Below are positions 10,945-21,670 of a stretch of DNA of 64,000 bases, in pieces. Origin of the DNA: Buddleja alternifolia (taxonomy: Eukaryota; Streptophyta; Magnoliopsida; Lamiales; Scrophulariaceae). A program made the translations under genes and the position numbers. Under the pieces are notes generated by a model. It did no database searches. It worked only from the letters and a program-made list of their open reading frames with translations, and was not told where the DNA came from. The stretch is from contig CM033395.1 of NCBI GenBank assembly GCA_019426215.1, forward strand, positions 18,900,569 through 18,964,568. Direction: 5' to 3'. The first letter of the stretch is position 1. Each line of letters starts with the position of its first letter.

Positions 10945-12781
10945 AGTGTGAGATATAATAAGCAAATAACTGCAGAAAAGTAGAAAAACATATTAGATTT
11001 TTATCATAGATGTTGTTCCAAGTTTAAATCAAGGACTTTCCAAATAAACTTGTCCCCCACTACATTTTTCAAAAATCCATACTCCCATTATGGAATTCGG
11101 AAGTCATCGTTGGAAGATTTCGTAGCGGTGATTGATGTCTTTAGCAAGATTAATAGGTTGAAACCTTTTGCTGGTATGTGGCCTAATTAATCTATTAAAG
11201 TGATATCCAACATCAACATATCAAATGGATGACTCAATCCTTTTGTTCATTATTCATCAAACCTCAACCTTGTAACGATCTTATTGATTTATGAATAATT
11301 TAAGTTTAATCCACTGACTATCTATTAGTCCAACAATTGAATTTCACCTTGCAACCTTTTACTGGTATGTGGGGTGAAATTTGTTTCAACTGATGGCATT
11401 TCATGCACTTAGAAAAATCTAAAATATATTTCAATAAATAACCCCCATTGCTTAGGGACGATATTATATATTTAATATCATTTTAATTTTTCCTATGTTC
11501 AGCGGAGGACAGGATACCTAGTGCCCTTTACCAACTTAATATTTTTCAAAGTGGGAGAATTTAATTATTTAATAGGTCTCACTTTGAACATTGATCCATT
11601 AATCCATTTTATACTTAGCATACACAAATGGATCAATAAATAATTGAAAGCAATCCTAGAAAGCTAACAACACATGATTAGTGGACCTTAATCCTAGATT
11701 GAGCCAAGCCAATGCCTCAATCACTAATTAAAAAGAAACTAAACTAAAGCTTCCAAAGCTCCTTCTTGTATCTCCTAGGCTTGTCTTGAATTTCTTCTCT
11801 GGACCTATTCTATTTCTAACTATTATATTTTAATATAAGCAACCTATACAAAATTTCTATAGAATGAAAATAAACATAGGCTCAAAATGGCCTTTGCAAC
11901 CCATCGAAAAGAAATACATAGATAAAACGAGCCTAAGTCCATAAATCATGTCTCCCATCACATAACATGCCAAACATGATATATCACATAACACATGAAA
12001 AACATATAAATTAATTTCTAATTAAAATCTAAATTTAATTATTGTTTTCATATTCTCGAGGAAATTAATTTATTTAATTCTATTGCAAAATTCAATTTAA
12101 TAAACTCTAATTAATTTTATATTAAAATCTAATTTTAATAAAAAAATTAATCTCTAAGTTTATTAAAACTAATTTTGTAATAGAAAGAATCCAATCTTAT
12201 TTAAAGTCCAACTTTAATCAAATTAGATAAGATGAAATTTAAAAGTCTCATTATTTAAACAAACTATATTTTTTAATTTTGCATTAAAATCCAATTTTAA
12301 TCTAAAACTAAATCCAGTTTTATTTAAACAAACTATATATTTAATTCAAAAATCAGCCTGAGTCACCCATGGGTCGACCCGCGTCAGGCCAGCTTGACCC
12401 GTGTATTTAAAAACACACGGGTGGGCTCGCACAACGAGCCCATTGTTTACCCGATATGGCTCGTTGTGCGGCCCATCCTTGTTGACAGCCCAACTACCGA
12501 GGAGGATGGGCTCACACAGCAAGCCCATCGTCCACTGGGCCTGTGCACAAAGAAGGGAGAGACGGGTTTGACATTGAAATTTGCGATTTATATTTCCATC
12601 ACATTAAAATTACATAAAATCCAATTCTTATTCATTTCTAACGAACGAAGAATATAAAAAAATCCTCAAGAACATAAAAAGTGCGAAACCCATATATTTA
12701 ATCATGCATCGCGAAAAACTATAAATCATGCATCTAATCACATATTTACACGTAAATTACATACGCCGAATCCCACAATTT
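10945..12781 (-). mobile_element. Element D: 5' leader
   Basis: Noncoding AT-rich leader of about 1.84 kb. It contains copies of the leader motif near 11157-11178, 11265-11280 (decayed) and 11351-11370, and a GC-rich block at about 12355-12560 with repeated gggctcgca/gcccat phrases. The ORF-like stretches here are short and not protein-like. Confidence 0.8.
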
Positions 12782-12793
12782 GGTTCTGATACC
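12782..12793 (-). other. Primer-binding site of D
   Basis: Element-sense GGTATCAGAACC, a slightly mutated initiator tRNA-Met primer site next to the LTR end. Confidence 0.75.
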
Positions 12794-12796
12794 TTT

Positions 12797-14382
12797 TTTG
12801 GAAAAATAAACTAATGCACAGCAGAAACGATGTAATTAAATTTTTTGGATTTTTCTCAATACAAGATCTATCCCGGGGTTTTATCACGCGTATGTATGAT
12901 AGAGATATCAACATTTTACCAGTTCAGCGAAGTGGTTGAAAATCAAAAAAATTTGAATTCTTCAATGCTTTCGCGAACTGATACGGCTGATTGATTGATA
13001 ATTTGAGCAGTCCAAAAGCGCTGCCTCTAAATTGTGTCGCCGGAAAAAACTCAAACAGAAAAAATCTTCTCCTCTTGGCAGAGTGGCCGACGGCTAGAGA
13101 GAAGGAGAGGGAGGATTTTTCTTTCTTGTGGATCAAGTGTGTAACTTATGTTATGACCTAGGTATAAACTAATGTGATATATTTATATCACTTAAGTTAT
13201 ATCGTTTTGCTCAAATTAGCCCATGTAGGACGCCTACTAGGCCACTACACGGTCATGGTGTACGAATTTGAGTTTGGTCTAATTCTTTATTTAATTAATT
13301 AATTCAATCCAATTAATGGATATTTAATTAATTTTATTTCTCTAATAAATAATATATTAATTAAAGTATAAATGAATTATCTTATTTCTTCAAATAATTA
13401 ATTCTATTTAATTAATTTTAATTATCCAATAATTACAATATTACCACGAGAAATATACCACATTTTCTTTTGATCTTTTCTTTTTAAGCGTGACTCTTTA
13501 GGTTCATCTATATTGGACAATGGGAATATTCCATTGAATGTGGGTTACATCGTATCCCAAATAAGATGAAATGATTGGATCCTTTTACCTTTCCTATTGT
13601 AAATACCGTGTGAATACAAACTCTTTGTTTCCTTATCCCGATCAAGTGAGAGTCATGGCTTAGGTCAAACTCATAAACTCGACTCTATGCTATATTATAA
13701 GAAGTCTAAATCAGTGAATGCTTTGGCCAAAGACTTTAAGATCTAACTTACTTATAAATGCATATGATAATTACTCGTTCACTTTCGAAGGAATGAATCC
13801 CATCTTGGCTATCAGTTAAGACTACTACTTGCTCATTAGGTTGCAGTTCGAGGTCGACCCCACCAAAGGGTGAATTGGGTCTAACTACTCTAATGAAAAA
13901 CCTAATGTCACAAGTATATCTTCAACTCGATTCTTCTAGTCTACAGTTCAGACACACCTATTACAATTTAATCAATTCTGTCATTGACTGTCAAAGAGTG
14001 AAAGCCCATGTGACAGAATCGATGCGAGTCATGTTTGAGTGCCACTATTTCTATCAATGCACCTATGATATGAGTTCTTCGCTACTTCCTAGTGATTGAA
14101 GGGCACTTCTCTCGTCAAAACTCATATCATACAAGTATTGATGATTTTCAATGCCCAATTGAGAATCCTTGACTTGCAGACCATTTCAGTACACAAGTAT
14201 TGAATTCCTCTAGTACCTTAGAGAGTTAACTCTTGTGGTCATGGACTTATAGATGATTACAATATATAAATGTCAATACCATAGTAAACAACTAAAATGC
14301 CTTTTATTAAAAGAATAATAAAAACAATTGCAATTTACTAATGTTCTTTCCTCTTATGGCATTTGAGGATATAAACCTAACA
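12797..14382 (-). mobile_element. Element D: 5' LTR
   Basis: Minus-strand LTR starting TGTTAGGTTTATATCC at 14382 and ending beside the PBS near 12797 (about 1.59 kb; the low end is slightly eroded). It shares the LTR core phrase gaggtcgaccccacc (13850-13864) with the other long-LTR copies. The flank beyond 14382 is the first codons of the E gag, so D inserted there. Confidence 0.85.
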
Positions 14383-14498
14383 AAAGGGTTAGTTATTGTG
14401 AAGGAAATAAACTGCAGAAAATCTAAGATTTATGATTAGATGTGTTATTATGTACTTTTAAGTAAAATTGTAAAATCAAGGATTTCAATATATACTTG
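14383..14498 (-). pseudogene. gag: Element E: gag start and leader end
   Basis: About five codons of gag (14397-14383, opening ATAACTAACCCT where relatives have an ATG-initiated M-x-N-P) interrupted by the D LTR, followed upstream by the conserved leader phrase aaactgcagaaaat. The stretch ends at the LINE insertion point. Confidence 0.65.
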
Positions 14499-16749
14499 GA
14501 ACAACAACCAAGATCCTGAAAAAAGAACTTATTGCAAACTTGATAGGGTGGTAGCAAATTGTGCTTGGTTAACACAGATGGAGGGGTATAGTGTGAATTT
14601 CCTTGATAGAGATATCTCTGATCATAGCCCCATGATCCTTAGATTACAACAGGTGCAGGAAGGAAGGGCTCCTTTTAGATTCTTAAATGGATGGAAGAAC
14701 CACCCGCAGTATAAAGACATAGTTACAGCAGCTTGGCAAATATCAGTGGATGGATGCAAAATGTACAGAGTGGCTACAAAGAGCAAAAGGGTCAAAGCAA
14801 AATTAAAGGAAATGCATAGAGGCCACTACTCTAACATTTCCATTAAGGTTGAGGAAGCTCGAGAGAAGATGAGGGAGGTTAGAAGGGGGCTGGTTTTGCA
14901 ACCTTTTGATCCAAAGTTGGTGAAATTGGAGAAGAGTAATTATATAGAATTGAGGCATCTACTTAAGATGGAGTCTGAGTTCTTGAGACAGAAGGCTAAA
15001 GCAGATTTTTACATACATGGAGATGACCGTAATAAATTCTTCTTTGCTAGAATAAAAGAAAGACGAGCAAATGGTGTGATTATGACATTAAAGAACAGCA
15101 AAGGTGAACAGATTACAGAGAGGGCAGAAATTAAAAGAGAGATTCTTGCAGTGTATCAGAATTTGATGGGTAAGGAGGATAATGAAAGGGTAGAAATAGA
15201 TCAGGGGATTATCTCAATGGGATATGTGTTACAAAATGAAGACAGAGAGGCTATGAGTCACCCTATCACAGAAAAAGAAGTGAAGAGAGCTGTTTTTTCT
15301 ATCCCGGGTGATAAGAGCCCTGGGTTGGATGGATTTACAGCTGGATTTTATAAAAGCTCATGGAATATAATTGGTGGGGAGGTAATAGAGGCAGTGATGG
15401 ATTGTGTTAATAAGGGGAAGTTGTTAAAAGAGGTGAATCACACGCTGCTTCATCTCATACCTAAATGTAAGGCCCCTAATACAGTGAATGATTTTAGGCC
15501 TATAGCTTGTTGTTCAGTCCTGTATAAAACTATATCCAAGCTCATATGTAATAGACTGAAATTAGTGCTACATAAACTAGTGGATCAAGCACATGGGGCT
15601 TTTGTAAAAGGCAGGTCAATTGTGGATAATGTGGTGCTTTGCCATGAACTGGTTAGAGGTTATGGCAGGAAAGGGGTGTCTACAAGGGTGGTGTTAAAAC
15701 TTGACATCAAGAAAGCTTATGATACTGTTAGCAGGGATTTTTTAGAACAAATACTACATGCTTATGGGTTTCCCATTGCCTTGGTTAAGCTGATTATGGT
15801 TTGTGTTAGGAGTGTAAGATTCTCTATTATGCTCCAGGGAGAGGTATTTGGGAACTTTGAAGGGAAAAGAGGATTAAGGCAAGGTGACCCCATGTCTCCT
15901 TACCTTTTTGTCCTTGTAATGGATTATCTGACTAGGGGGTTTAGACAGCTTCATAGGGACCATGAATATAAATTTCATCCAAAAACTAAGCGAATTGGGC
16001 TCATCAATCTCTGTTTTGCGGATGATTTGATGATGTTTTGTAAAGGAGAGTTGGGATCAATAGAGAAGGTGAAAGGAGTGTTTGAAAAAATTTCAGTTGT
16101 ATCTGGCTTACATGCAAATCTGGATAAAAGCCAAATAATTTGTGGAGGAGTGAGTGAGGATAGGAAGGGAATGCTATTGAGAGCTACAGGTTTTGTAGAA
16201 GGCTCACTACCAATGAGATATCTTGGTGTACCTTTAGTCTCAACAAGATTGAATGTGAAGACATGCCAACCTTTAATAGAAAAGATTTTGAGTAGGGTGA
16301 ATTCCTGGACAGTCAGATTTCTGTATTTTGTTGGGAGAGCTTTACTCATCAAAGCTGTTTTGTTTGGAGTACAAATGTACTGGGCACAGATATTTCCGAT
16401 TCCATGTACAGTGCTTCAGGAAATTGAGAAAATTTGTAAGTCATTTTTATGGAGTGGCAAAGCCAATGGAAAATATCAAGCAGCTGTAAAGTGGAAGGAT
16501 GTGTGTGGTCCAAAGGAAGAAGGAGGCCTAGGTATAATCTCATTGGGCACATGGAATTTGGCAGCTATCTTCAAGCAAGTATGGAACATAGCACAAAAAT
16601 CAGATTCGATGTGGATAAAATGGGTCAATGCATATTACTTGAAATCTGAAACAATTTGGACAGTGCAAGCCAAGAGTAGTGATACATGGTTTTGGAGAAG
16701 AATGATTGGAATCAGAAACAGTTTCCTGGATGCGATAGACACGGTGTAG
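14499..16749 (+). pseudogene. LINE ORF2: endonuclease end and reverse transcriptase
   Basis: The apparent ATG at 14440 is in flanking DNA; the true LINE frame begins at about 14499 inside the endonuclease C-terminus (YCKLDRVVAN, DISDHSPMIL). RT follows with LINE-specific motifs: FRPIACCSVLYKTISKLICNR, AFVKGRSIVDNVVLCHELV, LKLDIKKAYDTVSRDF (catalytic Asp), GLRQGDPMSPYLFVLVMDYL, and INLCFADDLMMFCKG (catalytic Asp pair), then PMRYLGVPLVSTRLN. RT motifs are intact over some 450 codons. A stop at 16747-16749 ends the open part. Confidence 0.93.
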
Positions 16750-17210
16750 AATAAATGGCTCAGAGGTAAGTTCTCAATTCATACAGCATATGAGCATATT
16801 TTGGAGCATCGTGATGAAGTGGAATGGAAGACTGTAGTGTGGGGAAAAGGGCCGGTGTCAAGACACAGGTTTATAGTATGGTTGGTTGCACAAAATAGAC
16901 TTAAAGCTAAGGACATATTAAGCAAATGGGTGCAGAACATTGATGAGAAATGTGTGCTATGTTGCATAGCTTTTGGGATAAGATCGGGCTCAAATGCAGA
17001 GGTACATCATGGGAAGAGGTTATATAGTGGGTGTGCAAGATAAGTAGAGGGAAAACAAAATTGAGTAGTGTGAAACGAGCTATGTTTGCAACAATGGTAT
17101 ATTATATATGGCTAGAAAGGAATAGGCGCATTTTTTGTAGGGAAAGAAAGAATGGTAGGGAAATTGTAGATATAATCTGGAAGGTGATGACGAGTAAATT
17201 TGAAATTTGA
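16750..17210 (+). pseudogene. LINE ORF2: C-terminal zinc-binding region
   Basis: After the stop the protein continues with KWLRGKFSIHTAYEHI and VVWGKGPVSRHRFIVWLVAQ, the zf-RVT domain of plant LINEs, then CVLCC cysteines. A deletion or shift near 16980-17040 leads to a final piece in another frame, TMVYYIWLERNRRIF, the usual end of plant L1 ORF2, stopping at 17208-17210. Confidence 0.83.
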
Positions 17211-17284
17211 GATAGCCCAGGTATGCCTGGTGTAGTTGTATAGTTGTGAAGATTAATACAAAGCTTATCGTTCCAAAAAAAAAA

Positions 17285-19110
17285 TATATATATTTACTTG
17301 ACTCCCACTATTTTTCTCGAAACATTGCACTCCCACTGCAATAATCGGAAACCTCGTTGGATGGGTCTCATAGTGGGTGATTGAGTTCCTCAATGTTCTA
17401 AATAAATTGCAACCTTTTTCGATATTGGGCTTGTTAGATCTTTGAGGTGTTTTACACAAATCGGTCTAACCAATGATTCAATCTCCTTTACCTTATGGAT
17501 TACTGCACCGCAACCTTATTTGATATATAGGTGGTGATCCATCTAAGTCCTTTTTCCAGACAACTTTTTCCAGACAACTCCTTGCAATGTAACAACTTAA
17601 ACCCGCCTTGCAACCTTTTTCGATATATAGGGTGTTTCGACACGAAGGCATCAAATGCACTAGAGAAGATAGAGTACCACGTCTTGATGCATGAACCCCT
17701 TATTCCAGGACGTCTCCATGCATTAGAAGTGAACCCATCTTCTAAAGCTTGATGGAGAGCTCGGACATCCAATCCCTCTTTACGTACTCAATATTATTGT
17801 AATGCGAGAATTATGACATTTGAAATGTTAATAGTTTGGTCTCACTTTGCACATTAATTTATTTATCTCGCAATAAAGCAAATGCATAAGAATAAGCCTA
17901 GTAATTCTAACAACACACACATGTATGGACTATTCTAGATCAACTCGAGCTAATGAGTGATCGGGGAGGGGTTTTATCTATTACATGGGTTTCCACGTAT
18001 ACAAGATCTAATCTTCTTCTCAAAGACTTCATGCGCCACCATGAATTGCCAATTGGGCCTGTCTATAAACAATTACACAGAAATAACCTATACAAAAATT
18101 CTATGAAATTAAAAATACATGCTGGGGGGCTCAAACTCCGGCCCCATACAACCCAAATAAAACAGCAAAGATAAACCCTAAGTCCATACACGGTGTCACT
18201 ATCACATAAATAAGGAGCACGTAAAACAATTAAACACTTATGCGATATTAAATGTTAAATCAAATTTAATACATTAAATCCAATTTAATCATGTCAAAAA
18301 TAAATCTAATTTAGTTTTCACTACTTTAATCAAAATAAATTGTTACTACATCAAATAAAGTCATATGAGTAATCTAATCTAAACCATAACAAAGTCATGT
18401 AAAAGAAACTAGTTGGTATTTAAATCAAATTTAATAAATCTAATTTATATATAACAACTTATTTTACATATAATTTAAATCATTTAATAAATCTAATTTA
18501 ATATGAAAATTTTAAGTTCAATTAAATAATTCATTAAATCCAATTTAAAATTTGAATACAATTTAAATTATTCACTATATTCAATTTAGAAGTTGTACGA
18601 GAAATTTATTTAATTAGGGTTTCGCAATTGATAAATAGTTTGGTCAAACTTTAATTAGGTCTAAACCACATAATTAATTATTTCATAATTGGGTAACTTA
18701 ATTAGATCGCTGGGCCAAGCTTAGCACTGTTCGACTGCGCTAGGCCTATTAATCTTGTGTTGGGCTCAGCCCAGCTCTATATCTATGGCCCAATCTATTT
18801 CTCATGGTGTTGGGCTTAGCCCAACACAACCCTAATTATTTTGGGCCAAGCCCAACACCCCCGCCATATAACGGTGCGGGGTGCATAGCACGCACTGCTG
18901 CTACAGCAGCGGGGGTGGCATGTGTTGTAGCAACGGCGATAGGGTGGTTTCACCACCAACTTTGAATTCAATTTGATTTTTTTTTTACCCAGTAAATCCA
19001 ATTCAACATAGAAATCAATCTTTTACATACAATACGTAAAACATGTTTATGCAATTAAAAAAATTAAAACACATAAGCATATATTGTATATCATGAATCA
19101 CCGGAACTTT
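17285..19110 (-). mobile_element. Element E: 5' leader
   Basis: AT-rich noncoding leader, colinear with B2 57890-59988. Three copies of the leader motif (element sense close to ATATATCGAAAAAGGTTGC) lie at 17409-17426, 17509-17527 and 17610-17628. A GC-richer block sits at about 18790-18930. No coding capacity. Confidence 0.82.
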
Positions 19111-19123
19111 GGCTCTGGCACCA
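19111..19123 (-). other. Primer-binding site of E
   Basis: Element-sense TGGTGCCAGAGCC: the tRNA-Met primer site with two changes. Confidence 0.7.
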
Positions 19124-20211
19124 TTGCTGGGATTCGATCTAGTAAATAAATTTTTTATTCAAATCAAATCCGGGGTTTCATGATATACATTTGCAACAAG
19201 AAATTACGAAAGAGGATAATCGAATTACTTCTTGATGACAAAAATTGATTAATCAGCAGCAGCCCCAAACTCATGCCTCTAGATTATCACATGGAAGAAT
19301 ATCTCCAAGAGTGCTCCGATCTCCTCCACAACAGGTAAGAAGGCGACGGCTAGTTAGGAGAGAGAAGAAGGAATTTTTGTCTTTTCTTATGCTGTAGGTT
19401 TGTTTCTCTCTAAGTCAGATTCAGAATAACAACTTATACCAAGTTAAACAAAACCCCTATCACTAATAAGAAGGGCGGCCGCTAGGGCCTTTTAGGAATG
19501 GGCTTCTGGGCTTTGTTTCATCTTGGCCCATGTGTAATTAATTAAGTCCAAATTCAAATTCAATTTGACTTTTAATTAATTACTTTAATCCGATTAAACT
19601 TAATCTAATTAATTTAATTCAACTTATAAATGAATTCCAATTAATTTAACTTATGAATTAATGATTTAATTAATTTATTTAATATAATTAAATATCTTTA
19701 ATTAAATCATGCCTTCCACTTTGTCAGTCAATCACATCTAATGTGAATTTACCAAAATACCCTTAGCATAGAAAATAATTCCTTTTTTTTCACATAGCGC
19801 GACTCTCTGGGCTCGATTCAATTGGCAATAGGAGGATACCAAAGGATGACGTTGTCGCCAAGCCAGCATTGTGGAACCAAATCATAGCCCAATCACTACT
19901 ACAAAAAGAGCATATTACAGCGCCCCAATTACAGCGATTTTTCGAAAAACTGCTGAACGGAGGGGGCTATTACAGCGGTTCATGAAAGAACCGCTGTATT
20001 AGGTAAAACGCAGAACCTATTACAGCGGTTCTGTAGAGAACTGCTGTAATAGGCCTTTTACAGCGGTTCTCTACTGAACCGCTGTAATAGGCAGTCACCC
20101 AAAAAAAAAAAATGAAAATACCTATTACAGCGATTCATAACCGCTGTAATAGGTGTACCCTATTACATCGGTTCTTATAAAAACCGCTGTAATAGACCAA
20201 AACTAAAAAAA

Positions 20212-20430
20212 TTGAAACACTTTTATCTTCCCGCTTCTATCTCTCATTCTCAAAATTTAAAACCCATTTCAGCTTTTCTCTCTCTCTACTCTCGGTCTCT
20301 CTCTCTCTCGATGCCCCCCCAAAAGCTCGGCACCACCGCCGCTGCCGCCACCACCACCACCACTTACCGGTGCCGCCGCCACCCCCACCACCACTTACCG
20401 GCGCCGCCGCCACCACCACCACAATCGTAA
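20212..20430 (+). other. Exon-like fragment inside the CACTA element
   Basis: A ctctctct-rich, 5'UTR-like stretch leads to an ATG at 20311 and a short GC-rich frame (MPPQKLGTT, then Ala/Thr- and Pro/His-rich repeats), ending just after a possible splice donor, caatcgtaagatt. Its GC content contrasts with the AT-rich surroundings. Plant CACTA elements often carry captured gene pieces, so this may be one; equally it may be simple-sequence DNA. No known protein is recognised. Confidence 0.35.
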
Positions 20431-20464
20431 GATTCTTCTCTTTCTCTCTCTTTCCCTCTATATA

Positions 20465-20840
20465 TATATATGTATATGTATATTTGTATATGTGTGGGAG
20501 TATGTATATTTGTGTATGTGTGGGTGTATTTATTTTGTGTATATGTGTATATTTGTGTATGTGCGGGTGTATGTATATTTGTGTATATGTGGATGGGTGT
20601 GTGTATATTTGTGTATATATTGATGGGTGTATGTATATTTGTGTATATGTGGATGGGTGTATGTATATTTGTGTATATGTTGATGGGTGTATGTATATTT
20701 GTGTATGTGTGGATGGGTGTATGTATATTTGTGTATGTGTGGATGGGTGTATGTATATTTGTGTATGTGTGGATGGGTGTATGTATATTTGTGTATGTGT
20801 GGATGGGTGTATGTATACTTGTGTATGTATATTTGTGTAT
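20465..20840. repeat. 30-bp minisatellite in the CACTA element
   Basis: About eight clean tandem copies (20580-20820) of a 30-bp unit close to gtgtatgtgtggatgggtgt plus atgtatattt, with looser copies before and after. Long open frames on both strands here are artefacts of the 30-base period, which is a multiple of three. Confidence 0.92.
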
Positions 20841-20878
20841 TTACGAAAATATTTCTCGGTTGAAATGTTGCGGTATTG

Positions 20879-21143
20879 GAATGACACGAAATGCGTACAG
20901 TCATAGCGAAACGGTATTCTAAACAAAACGCATGACAAAGTCATGCGATCTCGGGATTTTAGCCAATTGAGATCGTTTAAGGCCTTAAATTTGCGTTTTT
21001 TTTACGAAAATAGGGTATTTTTGTAATAAAATGCAAATTTGAGACCTTAAACGATCTCAAATGGCTAAAATCCCGAGATCGCAAAAAATTGCGTTTTGTT
21101 CAGAATGCCGTTTTGCTATGACCGTGTGAATTTCGTGTCATTC
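20879..21143. repeat. Long inverted repeat in the CACTA element
   Basis: Arms of about 120 bp (20879-20999 and 21034-21143), roughly 85% complementary by eye, share gaatgacacgaaat and gatctcgggattttagcca. They are separated by about 35 bp. A transcript would form a long hairpin able to feed small-RNA production; it may be a nested fold-back element. Confidence 0.85.
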
Positions 21144-21461
21144 TGACATGGTGAAACTATAAACGCAAAAATAAAAAAAATTTAAAAAAAACACTACCTA
21201 TAACAGCGGTTATGGAAAAAACCGTTGTAATAGGCCCCGGAAAAAAAATTTTAATTTTTTTTTTTAACAGCGGTTATTTGTATAACCGCTGTAATAGGGT
21301 ATACCTATTACAACGGTTATAAAAATGACCCCTGTAATAGGTGTCTATTACAGCGGTTTTTAACCGCTGTAATTGGCCAAAAAAAACCGCTGTAATAGGC
21401 CATTTCTGTAGTAGTGAATTGAATACAAGATGAATACGTCATCACAAACCTTGATTACGAT

Positions 21462-21670
21462 TACCATTGTTGTGATCGAGTCTAGCAGATAAATTTTTTA
21501 ATCTGAATCACTCCATGAATCGAATTCGGGGTTTCATGATATTATTTTGCGATAAGAAAAATTACGAAAGAGGATAATCAAATTACCTGTTGACGACAAA
21601 AACTCAAACAATCAGCAGCAGCCCCAGATTCCTGCCTTTAGATTATCACGCGGAAGAAAAATCTCTAAGA
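21462..21670 (-). mobile_element. E2: LTR fragment
   Basis: Second copy of the E-type LTR end (matches 19125-19310, including agcagcagcccca), cut by the A1 LTR at 21671. Its low end, accattgttgtgatcgag, resembles the LTR/PBS border. Confidence 0.75.

Larger units (their letters stand above)
14499..17284 (+). mobile_element. L1-type LINE, 5' truncated
   Basis: Non-LTR retrotransposon lacking ORF1 and most of the endonuclease. It ends in an A-run (17272-17284). The likely target duplication is aatatatacttg at 14487-14498 and an expanded atatatatttacttg at about 17285-17300. Its flanks join perfectly as the E leader (compare D at about 11030-11050, atcaaggactttcc...acttg), confirming insertion there. 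5' truncation and the A-tail are classic for target-primed reverse transcription. Confidence 0.9.
19894..21416. mobile_element. Non-autonomous CACTA (En/Spm-like) transposon
   Basis: Ends CACTACTACAAAAAG and ...TTTCTGTAGTAGTG match CACTA inverted repeats; AAT is duplicated at 19891-19893 and 21417-21419. Subterminal regions (19905-20195 and 21195-21400) hold roughly eleven arms of the palindromic unit attacagcggtt...aaccgctgtaat, the probable transposase-binding array. No transposase ORF is present. The 1,523-bp interior instead holds a proline/threonine-coding exon-like piece, a 30-bp minisatellite and a long inverted repeat. Confidence 0.92.
19125..21460 (-). mobile_element. Element E: 5' LTR, split by a CACTA element
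   Basis: LTR end ...GAATCCCAGCA at 19125, running upward through the shared phrases tagcgcgactctctgg and ggcaataggagg to the CACTA insertion, then about 45 bp more (21417-21460). It is then replaced by E2 LTR sequence, so its U3 start is lost. Confidence 0.75.

Noticed and set aside
15975..16352. 125-codon minus-strand ORF
   Set aside because: Antisense of the LINE reverse transcriptase.
20237..20944. Long overlapping ORFs of IYIHPSTHTQ- and YICVYVDGCM-type repeats
   Set aside because: Artefacts of the 30-bp minisatellite, open on both strands; not protein-coding.
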